Positions 1 through 9,418 of a stretch of 64,000 nucleotides of DNA are shown in pieces. Numbering within the stretch: position 1 is the stretch's first letter; each line of letters opens with the position of its first letter. A program made the translations under genes and the position numbers. The notes below the pieces were generated by a model that was not told the DNA's origin, did no database searches, and worked only from the letters and a program-made list of their open reading frames with translations. The stretch is from Hyphomicrobiales bacterium (lineage in GTDB: Bacteria > Pseudomonadota > Alphaproteobacteria > Rhizobiales > Rhizobiaceae): positions 57,999 to 121,998 of the forward strand of contig UCKS01000015.1 of NCBI GenBank assembly GCA_900473045.1, in the 5' to 3' direction.

Positions 1-414
1 TCCCAAAGCAATGAAGGTCAAAGCTCGCTCCAAAAGGGTCTGGTTGACGCAGTAGGAATGCGTTTGGAATACATGACAATTCTAGCTGGGTCCCGCGCGC
101 CGCTGGAAGCCGTCGAGAAAGCGCTTTCCGGCGATGCCGGATGGTGTCGTCCGGAATTGCTTAGGTTAAAGTCCGTGGCAACGGTTCGGGAAGACCGCAA
201 GCAGGCAATGAAGCTTCTTACCGAAGGGCTGGGTTTGGGGCGGTCCATTGGAGCGGCTCTGTGGGAGCTGCGATGCGCTATCTGCATCCTGCGGCTGGCA
301 CCAGCAAGTGGACGCAGCGCAGCGAGAGACGACGTGGGTCTTGCGTTGAGCAAGTTCGAAAGTAGTCGTCCGATAGCCGACATCGCGATGGCACGGACGC
401 TACTTTCAAAATAG
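1..414 (+). CDS. C-terminal end of a winged-helix/ATPase regulator (partial, cut by window edge)
   Basis: The frame is open from base 1 with no stop before 414, so the first ATG inside (58) is not the true start. The sequence aligns by eye with the C-terminus of the large regulator at 23507-26266: GDAGWCRPELLRLKS here against GQAGWCEPEVLRLKG there, then ALWELRCAICI against TTWQLRCANGL, at matching spacing. In that family the C-terminus is a helical repeat sensor region behind an OmpR-type DNA-binding domain and an NTPase. Only this tail is visible, so the DNA-binding and ATPase parts must lie to the left. Downstream 415-535 has no gene and the next gene converges. Confidence 0.7.
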   Translation, partial: SQSNEGQSSLQKGLVDAVGMRLEYMTILAGSRAPLEAVEKALSGDAGWCRPELLRLKSVATVREDRKQAMKLLTEGLGLGRSIGAALWELRCAICILRLAPASGRSAARDDVGLALSKFESSRPIADIAMARTLLSK

Positions 415-535
415 GCGTCCAATCTAGGACAGACGCCTAACCGGACCTCGTCGGAACCGCATGCCTAACACGTAACTCTCCATGAGATTCTATGGAAGCG
501 ACCAAGAACTTGCCGCTTCCATAGATCGAGTAGCG

Positions 536-1294
536 TTAGACCGGGATCGGGTCGGCCACCATGACTTCATTGAACTGGAAGAAGAACTCGTGCTCGTTAG
601 AACCGGGGTTGTCGCGTAGGGACTTGATCGCGTCCACGTAAATTTCCTCGCTGTCCGTCGCCAACTTTTCCATGGTCTCCTTCACGAAGACATCAAGCGG
701 CATGGCACGTGGGTCACCGCTTTTCTTGACCAGATCCGTATCGACCCATGGCGGTGCGATTTCTTGAACCTTCACCGACGTGTCACGGAGGGCGAAGCGC
801 TGGGACATCGTGAAGGAATGAAGCGCTGCCTTTGTAGCTGAATAGACGGCGTTGTAGGCAAGTGGCACGTAAGCCAGTACGGAAGTGTTGTTGATGATGA
901 CGGACGAAGGCTGAGCCTTCAGATGATCGATCAAGGCTGACGTCATCCGGATAGGACCCAACAAGTTCGTGGTCACGACGTCCCCGATCGTCTTCTCGTC
1001 GATTGGCTTTGCCGCGTCATCGAAAGGCATGATCCCGGCATTGTTGAAAAGGACGTTTAAGGCCGGATAGTCGGCGATGATCTTTCTCGTGACCGATTTG
1101 ATACTTTCCGGATCGGTAATATCCAGCTCGTAGGCGGCCATGCCGGGATTTGCCTTGATGGTCTCATCCAGGTTGGCCTTCCGTCTGCCGGAAATGATCA
1201 CCTGGTTGCCCAGTTTATGGAACGCCTCGGCGATGCCGCGGCCGATACCAGAGCCGCCGCCGGTGATGAAAATGGTGTTGCCTGTGAGTTTCAT
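536..1294 (-). CDS. SDR family oxidoreductase, DltE-like
   Basis: Short-chain dehydrogenase of 252 residues, probably cytosolic and NAD(P)-dependent. Visible signatures: glycine-rich TGGGSGIG near residues 11-18, NNAG at 84-87, catalytic Ser138 in NNTSVL, and Tyr151/Lys155 in YSATK. The SATKAALHSFTMSQR stretch resembles the DltE-type (COG3967) subgroup; the substrate is unknown. I chose the ATG at 1294 because AAGGAG lies 7 bases upstream and the Rossmann beta strand begins directly after it; a longer frame runs to 1390 but its N-terminus looks non-natural and overlaps the MFS gene. It sits 52 bases behind the MFS transporter on the same strand, so the two are probably co-transcribed and controlled by the divergent TetR. 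Confidence 0.85.
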   Translation of the reverse strand: MKLTGNTIFITGGGSGIGRGIAEAFHKLGNQVIISGRRKANLDETIKANPGMAAYELDITDPESIKSVTRKIIADYPALNVLFNNAGIMPFDDAAKPIDEKTIGDVVTTNLLGPIRMTSALIDHLKAQPSSVIINNTSVLAYVPLAYNAVYSATKAALHSFTMSQRFALRDTSVKVQEIAPPWVDTDLVKKSGDPRAMPLDVFVKETMEKLATDSEEIYVDAIKSLRDNPGSNEHEFFFQFNEVMVADPIPV

Positions 1295-1346
1295 GGTCTT
1301 ACTCCTTGGGTTGAATTTTCTTGGTTTCATCGCTCGCAGAGAGGGT

Positions 1347-2561
1347 TCAGCGCGCGGGCGATGTGTTCTGCGTGGAGGCTTTTGCGGCAAAGCCGTAGAG
1401 GAGAGCTATGCCGATCGCTTCAGCAAGCGCCGCGGCAAGCCCGAGGTCGGCCACCTGTCCGTGCGCCACCACGAAGGACCCGATGGCGCTTCCGATGGAG
1501 AAGCCGCCGTACATGAACGAGGTATTCAACGAGAGAACGATGGGTGCCGATGCATGGCCGCCCGTGTGGATAAGGTGGGAAATCTGCGCGGGGAAAAAGC
1601 CCCAGACGGTCACGCCCCACACGGCGACGGCGATCACGATAGGCACCAACGCCTGAGATGGCGTTAGGTAAAACGCCGTGAATGAAAGGACGAGAAAGGA
1701 CAGCGCGAGCAGAAAAAGGCTCGTACCCATGACCGTCTTCGCACCGAACCTGTCACTGAGGGAGCCACCGCTAAAAACACCGACCGCCGACCCGATACCC
1801 CATAAGCAGACGATCAAGCTGATGCCGTTAGGACCAAGATTTGCGACGGTAGTGAGATATGGCGCGATGTACGTCCAAACAGTGTACGCCCCGATGGCCC
1901 AGAAAAGAGTGACCGCGAGCCCGATGAGAACGGAAGGCCGCCTAGCGACAGCCAGTCGATCGGAGAGGCTCGGTACCGAGATGTGCGCGCCCGCGGTTCT
2001 GTCGAGGCCGAAAGTCAGCCCCACGACCGCGATGGCTGCAAGAATCCCCACACCAAGGAACGTTACGCGCCATCCGAGAGCGTGTCCCACGAGGGACCCG
2101 ATTGGCAGGCCCAGGGCAATGGCGATGGTCATACCGCCGTTTACGATAGCCAACCCCCGCCCCCTTTTTTCAGGAGCTATCATTGCTGCGATCAGAGCGT
2201 TGGCATTGGGCGTGTAAAGGCCGGCGGCAAGAGCGAGAAGCACACGCGCGCCGAAAATTCCCCAGTAGCCGCTAGACCGCCACGCGACCAAATTGGCAAG
2301 GGCGAAAAACACCATCGTAGCGATGAGCAAAAGCCTGCGGTTTACGTTGCCGAATAATGTTGTCAGCACCGGGGAACTGAAGGCCAGTGTCAGGGTGAAT
2401 ACGGTGATCAATGTTCCGACCAGCGAGATCGGAAGCGCTAGATCCTCTGCCATTTGGGGAAGAAGCGGAACGATCATGAAACCTTCTGTTCCGATTGCGA
2501 ACGTCCCAAGGGCCATAACCCAAGCTGGAGTGAGATTATGCGTTTGTGTATTCGCCGCCAT
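1347..2561 (-). CDS. MFS transporter, drug:H+ antiporter (DHA1/AraJ-like)
   Basis: A 404-residue, very hydrophobic protein with about 12 membrane segments, the usual length of DHA1 efflux transporters. The N-terminus (ALGTFAIGTEGFMIVPLLP) is typical of AraJ/YdhP-like inner-membrane exporters, and an RRLLLI loop follows TM2 as in the family. GGAG lies 9 bases before the ATG at 2561. It is transcribed away from a TetR-family gene, with a perfect 18-base palindrome between them, the standard layout of a repressor-controlled efflux pump. Co-operonic with the SDR that follows. The exported compound cannot be read from sequence. Confidence 0.88.
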   Translation of the reverse strand: MAANTQTHNLTPAWVMALGTFAIGTEGFMIVPLLPQMAEDLALPISLVGTLITVFTLTLAFSSPVLTTLFGNVNRRLLLIATMVFFALANLVAWRSSGYWGIFGARVLLALAAGLYTPNANALIAAMIAPEKRGRGLAIVNGGMTIAIALGLPIGSLVGHALGWRVTFLGVGILAAIAVVGLTFGLDRTAGAHISVPSLSDRLAVARRPSVLIGLAVTLFWAIGAYTVWTYIAPYLTTVANLGPNGISLIVCLWGIGSAVGVFSGGSLSDRFGAKTVMGTSLFLLALSFLVLSFTAFYLTPSQALVPIVIAVAVWGVTVWGFFPAQISHLIHTGGHASAPIVLSLNTSFMYGGFSIGSAIGSFVVAHGQVADLGLAAALAEAIGIALLYGFAAKASTQNTSPAR

Positions 2562-2591
2562 CGGAAGACGCTCCGTTTTGTGTTGCGATTA

Positions 2592-2609
2592 AATACGACC
2601 AGTCGTATT
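2592..2609. promoter_or_regulatory. Operator-like palindrome between MFS and tetR genes
   Basis: AATACGAC, two bases (CA), then GTCGTATT: two 8-base arms that are exact reverse complements. It lies 30 bases before the MFS start and about 95 bases before the TetR start. TetR dimers bind such short palindromes, so this is the likely operator for the divergent repressor. The binding itself is inference. Confidence 0.7.
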
Positions 2610-2703
2610 ATTCTGTCAATCGCGTTTATTTTCTTCGCCGAAAGGCGATTGCACTTGAATTCGAATGAGCCCGTTCATATCCCGGAGATCGAAGGAGAAC
2701 GTT

Positions 2704-3273
2704 ATGGCGTCACCCACTAGAGCGAAGATCGTCGCTGCGGCTCAGGATCGCTTTCACGCGCTTGGCTACAGCGCGTGCGGCATTCAGGAAATCGTTGATA
2801 CCGCTGGCGTTCCTAAGGGCAGTTTCTACAACTATTTCAAAACCAAGGAGTCACTCGCGCTTGAGGTGCTGGGGAACTACGTCGCATCCTCCAAGCGGGA
2901 AATATTGTCTAATCCGTCCATTTCGCCGCAATCCAGAATTCAGGAACACTTCAGCTTCTTCATCTCGCGGTACGAGCGTAACGGTTACGATAAGGGCTGC
3001 CTCATAGGGAATCTTTCGGCCGAAAGCTCTGCAAGCGTTCCGATACTTAAAGAGGCGCTTGTTGAATCCCTTGCGAGCTGGACAGACCAGATCGCTTCGG
3101 TCATCGCGGAGGGGCAGACTATGGGCGAAATGAAGCCAGGTTTAGACCCCGTTCAGGTCGCCCGTTTTCTGATAAACAGTTGGGAAGGCGCGGTACTTAG
3201 AATGAAAGTTACCGGAGACCGGCGTCCATTGGACGACTTTCTATCCATCGCGATGCATCTTCTTGAGAAATGA
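2704..3273 (+). CDS. TetR/AcrR family transcriptional repressor
   Basis: 189 residues. The N-terminal helix-turn-helix is clear: ARAKIVAAAQDRF, then GIQEIVDTAGVPKGSFYNYFKTKESL, the diagnostic TetR_N pattern. The remainder is the all-helical ligand-binding domain; MKGCLIGNLS-type wording (here DKGCLIGNLSAES) matches the AcuR/YxaF-like C-terminal subgroup. I start at the ATG at 2704 because GAAGGAG stands just upstream; the longer frame from 2665 has no such site. It is divergent from the MFS-SDR pair and probably represses it until a ligand, often an electrophile or aromatic compound in this subgroup, binds. Confidence 0.9.
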   Translation: MASPTRAKIVAAAQDRFHALGYSACGIQEIVDTAGVPKGSFYNYFKTKESLALEVLGNYVASSKREILSNPSISPQSRIQEHFSFFISRYERNGYDKGCLIGNLSAESSASVPILKEALVESLASWTDQIASVIAEGQTMGEMKPGLDPVQVARFLINSWEGAVLRMKVTGDRRPLDDFLSIAMHLLEK

Positions 3274-3360
3274 AGACTTTGAACGCGGTCCAGCCATACA
3301 GACTGTGCGAGATGCCGAGCGCAAGCCGATACCGAAGCGAGTCCCCTGGATTCGATGCGT

Positions 3361-5517
3361 CTAGCTCGTAATGAGACCATTGATCGGAAGGTTCGTGACG
3401 CGCGCCCCTGTAAGTCTTCGCCACGCATTGGCCACCGCGGGGCCGATAGGCGGCACGCTTGGCTCTCCAACCCCCTTTGGGGGTGCAGCCGACTTGATGA
3501 TCGCGACCTCGATGTCGGGCATCTCGTTAATTCGTAGCGATCTGTAATCATTGAAGTTCGATTGCACGACAGCACCACCCTCCCCTAGAGTTATAGCGTT
3601 GAACAAGATCGCGCCGAGCCCATAGCCTATCCCGCCCTCCATCTGGGCTGTGATGACGTTGGGGTTGATAGCCACCCCGCAGTCGACTGCGCACCAAACT
3701 TTATGAACCACGGGGCCACCGGATGGTCCACGCGAAACCTCGGCTATCTGGGCGACATATGTCCCGAAGCTTTTCACCAAAGCTACGCCACGCTCCCGGC
3801 CGGCTGCCGGCGGTTTCCCCCATGAAGCAATTTCTGCCGCCCTAGCCAGAACGGCTGCATAGCGTTGGTCTTCTTTGAGTAAGGCAAGCCGTCCCTGGAC
3901 GGGGTCTGCTCCAACCATTTCGAGCAGTTCGTCGACGAACGTCTCAACTGTGAAGCCGGTATGGCTATGCCCAACCGAGCGCCACCAGAGCGGGGGTACC
4001 GCCAGCTTCGTATTGTGCGCAGTCACTTTCAGATTGGGAATCTCATAGGGGAGTTCGGCCGCGCCTTCCACAGAGGTCTCGTCCAATCCCGCTTTGCCCA
4101 TGACGGATTGTCCTACGATGGAATGATCCCAGTCGATAATACGCCCGGCCTTGCTGATAGATCCGCTAACCCGGTGCAGATACAACGGTCGATACCAGCC
4201 TCCCCGAATGTCGTCTTCCCTCGTCCACATGTGTTTTACAGGTCGCGTGCGGTCGGTTGCGGCGAAGACCGCTGCCGCCTCCTGCATGTAAGGCGATCCG
4301 AATTGAGCCTTTCGGCCAAAACTTCCCCCGGCTATTTGGGTGTTTAGTCGCACCCTTTCGGGATCGATCCCGATCACCTTTGCCGCTGTCTTTCTGTCCA
4401 TGTCGGGAAACTGCGCACCGGTGTAAATATCTAGGATGCCATCGCTGGAGGGAACGAATACTGCGTCGAGAGGCTCCATCGGAGCGTGAGCGAGAAAGGG
4501 GAATAACAACTCCCTTTCAAGTTTGAGGAGATCATCGCCGGATTTATTCCGCTGGAGGTCTCCGCTTTCCGCTGCTTGGAGCCCTGGCTGCGTGACGATG
4601 GTTCTATAGTAGGCAGCGATTTCATCGCTAGAACGGATTTCCGCCTCGCTAAGGTCCCATTCCACATCGACGGCATTTCGACCTTTGAGGGCTGCGAATG
4701 TGTTGGAAGCGTATACCGCAACCCCCTGCGGCACCGCCTTCACGTCGACCACACCTTCTATTTTTCGGGCCTCGGTATCATCGAACCGCTTGATTTTCGC
4801 CCCAAAATGGGAGGGCCTTGCAACGAGTGCGACCAGCAGGTCATCAGGAATGACGTCGATCGTAAATATCGCCGTTCCGTCCGTTTTGGAGACGGTATCA
4901 AGCTTCGGCAATTGCTGGCCAATCAAGACGAACTTTTCCGGGTCCTTCAGCTTAACGTCGGCAGGCGGCGTAATCAGCGCCGCCATTGCCGCGAATTGGC
5001 CAAAACCAGCCTCCCTTCCCGAACCCATATGCAGTATCCGGCCCTTCTCTACAAAGACTTCGTCTGTCGGGACGCCCCAGGCGGACGCAGCAGCGGAGAC
5101 AAGCATTGCCCGAGCAGTCGCACCCGCAGTTCTGAACTGCAGATAGGAGTTGGCGATCGATGATGAGCTTCCGGTACCCTGTATGCCGAATTGAAGATTG
5201 GCGTAAATCTTGTCGTCTGCCGGCGAGTGGACCGCACGCATCTGCGCCCAGTCCGCGTCGAGCTCCTCCGCAACTATTGTCGCAAGGCCAGTAAACGGCC
5301 CCTGACCGAACTCGATGTGTTTGGACAGGATCGTGACTGTGTCGTCCGGGGCGATTTTCACAAACGCGTTCAACTGAGCCAGATTGGACCCACCTCCTGC
5401 TACGGCTCCGTCAACAGCGGCGAATGCTCTCATCCTTGGGGCAACAAGGAGGCCGAGAACTAAACCTGCTCCGGTGAGGAACGATCGCCTCGTGACATGT
5501 GTGAGAACATGGGTCAT
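3361..5517 (-). CDS. Molybdopterin-binding subunit of a periplasmic aldehyde/xanthine oxidase-family enzyme
   Basis: Large catalytic subunit, 718 residues, of the IorB / aldehyde dehydrogenase type. Residues 9-14 (TRRSFL) followed by a hydrophobic run form a twin-arginine signal, so the folded enzyme is exported. Motifs typical of the family are visible: GGSFGRK in the first molybdopterin domain, WWRSVGHSHTGF, and CGVAINPNVITAQMEGG near the C-terminus, with GVGEPSVPPIGPAVANA containing the conserved catalytic-glutamate region (GEP). It follows the [2Fe-2S] subunit by three bases, so the pair is translationally linked. Electrons would pass through the iron-sulfur subunit to the triheme cytochrome encoded upstream. 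The substrate (aldehyde or N-heterocycle) is not determinable. Confidence 0.88.
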   Translation of the reverse strand: MTHVLTHVTRRSFLTGAGLVLGLLVAPRMRAFAAVDGAVAGGGSNLAQLNAFVKIAPDDTVTILSKHIEFGQGPFTGLATIVAEELDADWAQMRAVHSPADDKIYANLQFGIQGTGSSSSIANSYLQFRTAGATARAMLVSAAASAWGVPTDEVFVEKGRILHMGSGREAGFGQFAAMAALITPPADVKLKDPEKFVLIGQQLPKLDTVSKTDGTAIFTIDVIPDDLLVALVARPSHFGAKIKRFDDTEARKIEGVVDVKAVPQGVAVYASNTFAALKGRNAVDVEWDLSEAEIRSSDEIAAYYRTIVTQPGLQAAESGDLQRNKSGDDLLKLERELLFPFLAHAPMEPLDAVFVPSSDGILDIYTGAQFPDMDRKTAAKVIGIDPERVRLNTQIAGGSFGRKAQFGSPYMQEAAAVFAATDRTRPVKHMWTREDDIRGGWYRPLYLHRVSGSISKAGRIIDWDHSIVGQSVMGKAGLDETSVEGAAELPYEIPNLKVTAHNTKLAVPPLWWRSVGHSHTGFTVETFVDELLEMVGADPVQGRLALLKEDQRYAAVLARAAEIASWGKPPAAGRERGVALVKSFGTYVAQIAEVSRGPSGGPVVHKVWCAVDCGVAINPNVITAQMEGGIGYGLGAILFNAITLGEGGAVVQSNFNDYRSLRINEMPDIEVAIIKSAAPPKGVGEPSVPPIGPAVANAWRRLTGARVTNLPINGLITS

Positions 5518-5520
5518 CGA

Positions 5521-5979
5521 CTATCCTTCCATCGAGGTGGCAGCGTTATGGATAGCCTGCCTTATTCGGTGATAGGTGGCACAACGGCAGATGTTACCCG
5601 ACATCGCCGCGTCGATGTCTTTGTCGTCTGGTGTGCGAGTACTCTGAAGTAATGCGATCGCAGACATGATCTGCCCAGATTGACAGTAGCCGCACTGGGG
5701 CACGTCGATCGCGACCCACGCAGCTTTCACTGCGGTAGCCTCCTCGCCAGAGACACCCTCGATCGTCGTAACGCTCGCACCTTCTAAGGCACCGATAGGA
5801 GTGACGCAGGAACGGATAGGAACTCCATCGAGGTGGACCGTACAGGCACCACACTGTGCAATACCGCAGCCGAATTTTGTCCCGGTCAGTTTCTCGAAGT
5901 CTCTGATGACCCACAAAAGCGGAGTTTCCCCATCGCCGTCGAAGTTTTTCGGCTCGCGATTAAGCATGAACTTGACCAT
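5521..5979 (-). CDS. [2Fe-2S] iron-sulfur subunit of the molybdenum hydroxylase
   Basis: 152 residues, the normal length for IorA/small-subunit proteins. Plant-type ferredoxin cluster ligands are at Cys38, Cys43, Cys46 and Cys58 ([17 protein letters not shown] ... RSC), and the second all-helical cluster ligands at Cys96, Cys99, Cys131 and Cys133 (QCGYC ... NICRC). It passes electrons from molybdopterin to the next carrier. No signal peptide: such subunits ride out with the Tat-tagged large subunit. GGAG lies 10 bases before the ATG. First of the two structural genes; the large subunit starts three bases after its stop. Confidence 0.92.
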   Translation of the reverse strand: MVKFMLNREPKNFDGDGETPLLWVIRDFEKLTGTKFGCGIAQCGACTVHLDGVPIRSCVTPIGALEGASVTTIEGVSGEEATAVKAAWVAIDVPQCGYCQSGQIMSAIALLQSTRTPDDKDIDAAMSGNICRCATYHRIRQAIHNAATSMEG

Positions 5980-6117
5980 TTATGTCTCCGACTGATGCCT
6001 GCATCTGTCGTTTCGGTTTCTCTGCTAACGACGGTGCGGGTGGAAGAAATTCACCTGGGATCGATAAAAGACTGGTCGTCGACGCTCGCGGTGACAACCC
6101 TGTCGCCGATCCTCATT

Positions 6118-7059
6118 CTACGAGACCAGCGAAGTTCTGATACGGGCCGCTACAGAGGCTATGTCAGCGACGACTGAAAGGGCGATGGAAGGCGCGTCTC
6201 GGGCCTTGTCGAAAATGCCGATGGGAGCCTTGATGCGAGCGATTTCGGTATCTGTGTAGCCCCGATGGCGAAGCGCCTCGGATCGCTTCGCATTCGTGCG
6301 GCTGCTGCCTAAAGCTCCAATGTAGAAAGCTCTGGACTCCAGCGCTTTTTCGAGTATCGGCAGCTCGTGATCAATGTCATGAAAGAGCATCGCCACGGCG
6401 GAAAACTCGTCGATCTCGAGCTCGGGTATGCCTCGCGCGTTGGTTTGGTCGATGAGTTTCACCTTATAGCCTGCCGACTCGGCGACTCGTCGTGTCGCTT
6501 CGGCCTCGAGCTTGCCTCCAAAGAGAAAGATATTTGTCGAGGGCCTATACAGTATCGAAAATCCGTCTTCTTCCCAGCCGAGACGGCTCGTCGGGTTAAA
6601 TGTGATGTCTTCAGCTTGAGGCCGATAGAGAAGGCTCCCTGCACGTCGTATACCCACTGTGGCAAGAACTTGCTGAATTGCCCGGACATCCCTCAAGACA
6701 TGTATCGCGAGACGAATGCCGCCGCCGCACGGCAGGACGATATCGAAGAACCGGGATCCTTCTCCCAGACTTAGATATCTGTCGTGACCGACCCGCAAAG
6801 CCTCGATGGCCTCGGCTGCGACAGATGCTTCGGTGCATCCGCCGGAAACAAATCCACAATAGAGACCGTCCAGACGTACCGTCATCTGAGCTCCCAGCGA
6901 ACGCGCTGCGCCACCCCGTATCTCTACGAGTGTTGCTAAGGCGACAGGAACCCCTGAAATGAAAGAGTCACAGGCATACCTAAGGATTTCGAGCGGATCG
7001 TCTGTCAGGAAGGCGCTCGTGGGGGCCGTGTCTCCGTCCTCTCGGTATTGAGATTTCAT
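6118..7059 (-). CDS. xdhC: XdhC/CoxI family molybdenum cofactor maturation protein
   Basis: 313 residues. The N-terminal XdhC/CoxI domain shows GAQM and the signature GFVSGGCTEASVA; the C-terminal Rossmann part contains NIFLFGGKLEAEATRRVAESAGY and later GALGSSRTNAKR. XdhC proteins bind sulfurated molybdenum cofactor and insert it into the large subunit of xanthine-oxidase-family enzymes. GGAG is 7 bases upstream of the ATG. It stands between the cytochrome and the iron-sulfur subunit on the same strand, and with mocA (divergent, 9419) supplies the cytosine-dinucleotide form of the cofactor that IorB-type enzymes use. Confidence 0.88.
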   Translation of the reverse strand: MKSQYREDGDTAPTSAFLTDDPLEILRYACDSFISGVPVALATLVEIRGGAARSLGAQMTVRLDGLYCGFVSGGCTEASVAAEAIEALRVGHDRYLSLGEGSRFFDIVLPCGGGIRLAIHVLRDVRAIQQVLATVGIRRAGSLLYRPQAEDITFNPTSRLGWEEDGFSILYRPSTNIFLFGGKLEAEATRRVAESAGYKVKLIDQTNARGIPELEIDEFSAVAMLFHDIDHELPILEKALESRAFYIGALGSSRTNAKRSEALRHRGYTDTEIARIKAPIGIFDKARDAPSIALSVVADIASVAARIRTSLVS

Positions 7060-7229
7060 AATTAGCTCCAGGTTGCCAGAGAGTTCGATCGTTTCACTAG
7101 GACGGGTTCGGTCCCGTCAGCCAACCGTCGTGAATCGATGCGGATCGTTAAGTTTCTTCGCGGCTGATTTCTTGTTCGACGGCGCAGTGGGACACCTAGC
7201 CACCGCCGCTCCGCCTGTTTTGATAGGCC

Positions 7230-8522
7230 TCAGCGCGCTTCCAAAACTTCCTCGGCCGTGACAGTTCCCTTTCGGCCACTGAAGTGTTCAACCACATAGT
7301 TGGCCAACGCCGCGACTTCGGCGTCTGAATATATTTTGGCGAATGCCGGCATCGTTTTGCCGGGGGCGGCCTCGTGGTCGGAAGACCCCTGAAGCACTAC
7401 TCGCACGACGTTGCTTGCCTCTGGATCGCTGAGCGCGTGTCCTCCGGAAATGGCGGCCCGCGGATTGAACTGCCCTACTCCATTCCATCCGTGACAGCTG
7501 GCGCATGCTCCTCCGTATATTTCCTTGCCGAGTTGCGTATCTGGACCGATAGGGCTGGACGACGCTGAAAGGACCTCGTCCCTCGTCCGCACGACCGCGC
7601 TATTGGGGTCACCTGTGACCGGAGGAACTGTTCGAAGATAGGCGACGATGGCGTCTATATCGGATGCAGGAAGCTTGCTCAGGCTAAGGTCGATAGCCTC
7701 GCGCATTGGACCCGATGCCACGCCATGCCCTTTAGTGTGACCGGTCGACAGCATCTCGGCGACCTGCTGGTCGCTCCACATACCGAGCCCGTACTTCTTG
7801 TCAGAGGTGATATTCCAAGCCTTCCATCCATCGACATCGCCGCCGGACAGCGCTTCGCTCTGCTTCCTCTGAAACATCAGGCCGCGCGGAGTGTGGCATT
7901 CTCCGCAGTGCGCCAGGGCTTCAACGAGATATGCCCCCTGATTCCATTGTTCGTCGCGCGCGGTGTCCGGTTCAAAGGGATGCCAAGGCATGAACAGAAG
8001 CTTCCAACCGCGCATCAGCGGTCTCTGATTGAAGGGGAAAGCAAGCTGGTTCTCTGGAGAAGGCTGCGAGATCGGTTTGATTGTTGTCAGATACGCCCTG
8101 ATAGCAAGGATGTCGTCGGTGGAAAGAAGCGCGTACGACGTGTAAGGGAAAGCCGGATACAAATCCTCTCCGTGCTTACCGACGCCCGATTTCATCGCGC
8201 GTACGAATTCGGCGTCGCTCCAGTTACCGATTCCGAATTGAGGGTCGGATGTGATGTTGGGCGAATATATGGTGCCGAACGGGAGCTTGAATGCCAACCC
8301 GCCCGCGAATGCCTTGCCCGTTTTTGTCGTGTGACAGGCTGCGCAGTCGGCGGCTGTCGTGAGATACTCGCCCCTTGCCAAGAGCTCCGCTCCTACAGGC
8401 TGTGCCTTGCTCGCCTCGACCTGAGGAAGTCCGTGCGGCCAGTAGAAGAACATGACAGCGCCGACGAAGCCGAGGACCGCAAGACAACAGGCCGCGATTG
8501 TGTATTTGCGCCAACTCTTCAT
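7230..8522 (-). CDS. Membrane-anchored triheme cytochrome c (alcohol dehydrogenase cytochrome subunit-like)
   Basis: 430 residues from the ATG at 8522; the frame continues upstream to 8681 but the natural signal anchor (residues 8-27, hydrophobic after KSWRKY) begins here. Three heme-binding motifs: CAACH at 60-64, CGECH at 206-210 and CASCH at 340-344, each in its own cytochrome c domain with distal Met candidates such as TMPAFAKIY. This is the architecture of AdhB-like subunits that carry electrons from periplasmic dehydrogenases to ubiquinone. As the first gene of the molybdenum hydroxylase cluster it is most likely that enzyme's electron acceptor. Confidence 0.87.
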   Translation of the reverse strand: MKSWRKYTIAACCLAVLGFVGAVMFFYWPHGLPQVEASKAQPVGAELLARGEYLTTAADCAACHTTKTGKAFAGGLAFKLPFGTIYSPNITSDPQFGIGNWSDAEFVRAMKSGVGKHGEDLYPAFPYTSYALLSTDDILAIRAYLTTIKPISQPSPENQLAFPFNQRPLMRGWKLLFMPWHPFEPDTARDEQWNQGAYLVEALAHCGECHTPRGLMFQRKQSEALSGGDVDGWKAWNITSDKKYGLGMWSDQQVAEMLSTGHTKGHGVASGPMREAIDLSLSKLPASDIDAIVAYLRTVPPVTGDPNSAVVRTRDEVLSASSSPIGPDTQLGKEIYGGACASCHGWNGVGQFNPRAAISGGHALSDPEASNVVRVVLQGSSDHEAAPGKTMPAFAKIYSDAEVAALANYVVEHFSGRKGTVTAEEVLEAR

Positions 8523-9092
8523 GGACTTTGCCCTTTCGGTTTGAACTCTCGACGACGTCGTCGATTGGGCCCGGCCCCATCTGACGTTTCCAGGTCGCGG
8601 GGCGTCATCGTCGTTTGGGTTCCGCTGCCTGGTCTTTGACAGGTACCAACTTGGCCAACGACAGATTGGACAATCCTGCACTCGCGAACATCGCGTGGCT
8701 CGTTCGTCGAATTCGAGTGGGTATGCGTCTGAATGCCGTAAAAAGGGCGATCCCTGCTTGAACTGGGAGGGGAGGCCAGGAGCAGGGACCGCAAAGCCGT
8801 GGCCATTGGGGATGACTACGACGGGAAGGCGACGGATACACCTTCAAGGAGAGACTGGTCGACGGGAGGAGGAAGTCGACGTTGGATGCCTCTCCTGCTT
8901 ATATAAAACCCGTTTAGAGACAGGATTTCTTGCACGATTCGCTCCTGAAGCTCAGACTCATCGTTTTTAGCGTGCAGCTTAGTCAACAGAGCGTGCCCCA
9001 CTCCAAATACATGACCGCGAATTTTTACAATATTCGCCGAGAACGCTTCCTTAGCCTGGGCTTGTCATTGAGCTCCAAGAAGGAAAACGCCG
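8523..9092. other. Intergenic stretch between cytochrome and small membrane ORF
   Basis: About 570 bases without a convincing gene. Open frames here are short and in no frame resemble a known family. It must hold the promoter of the minus-strand molybdenum hydroxylase operon and of the plus-strand ORF/mocA. No clear palindrome or hairpin was found by eye. Confidence 0.4.
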
Positions 9093-9290
9093 GTGAGGCA
9101 CAACTACAACTCGTCCGAGGTCGGCAGTGATATTACCCCGATCGTACTTTTACTCGCGGTCATTATGACGAGCATGATTGGATATCTAGTCGCATACGGC
9201 GATGTCCTCAAACCTCGGCAAACGCCCCGCGTCTACTTCGCGGATGCTCTCGACATAAGCGGTACGCACGCCATCAACCGCGAAAAGTGA
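9093..9290 (+). CDS. Small single-span membrane protein, unknown
   Basis: 65 residues starting with GTG at 9093, with AAGAAGGAA 6-12 bases upstream, a good ribosome-binding site. Residues about 13-34 (DITPIVLLLAVIMTSMIGYLV) form one hydrophobic segment followed by a short polar tail. I do not recognise a family. It lies 128 bases before mocA on the same strand. Similar orphan one-span ORFs occur at 14516 and 41008. Could be spurious, but the start site and the hydrophobic profile argue for expression. Confidence 0.4.
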   Translation: MRHNYNSSEVGSDITPIVLLLAVIMTSMIGYLVAYGDVLKPRQTPRVYFADALDISGTHAINREK

Positions 9291-9418
9291 GTTCTTCTCT
9301 ACAAGCCTTGTTTCAAAAAATACCGCGACCATACTTTGGCCGCCCAGGGACCTCACCTCAAGGACTCGGGCCGCCACACGCTGTCAGCTTGAGTTCGAGA
9401 TGTTTCTGAAAGAGATAA

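Noticed and set aside
7725..8639. Plus-strand frame of 304 residues
   Set aside because: Antisense to the triheme cytochrome gene; the CxxCH motifs on the other strand are decisive.
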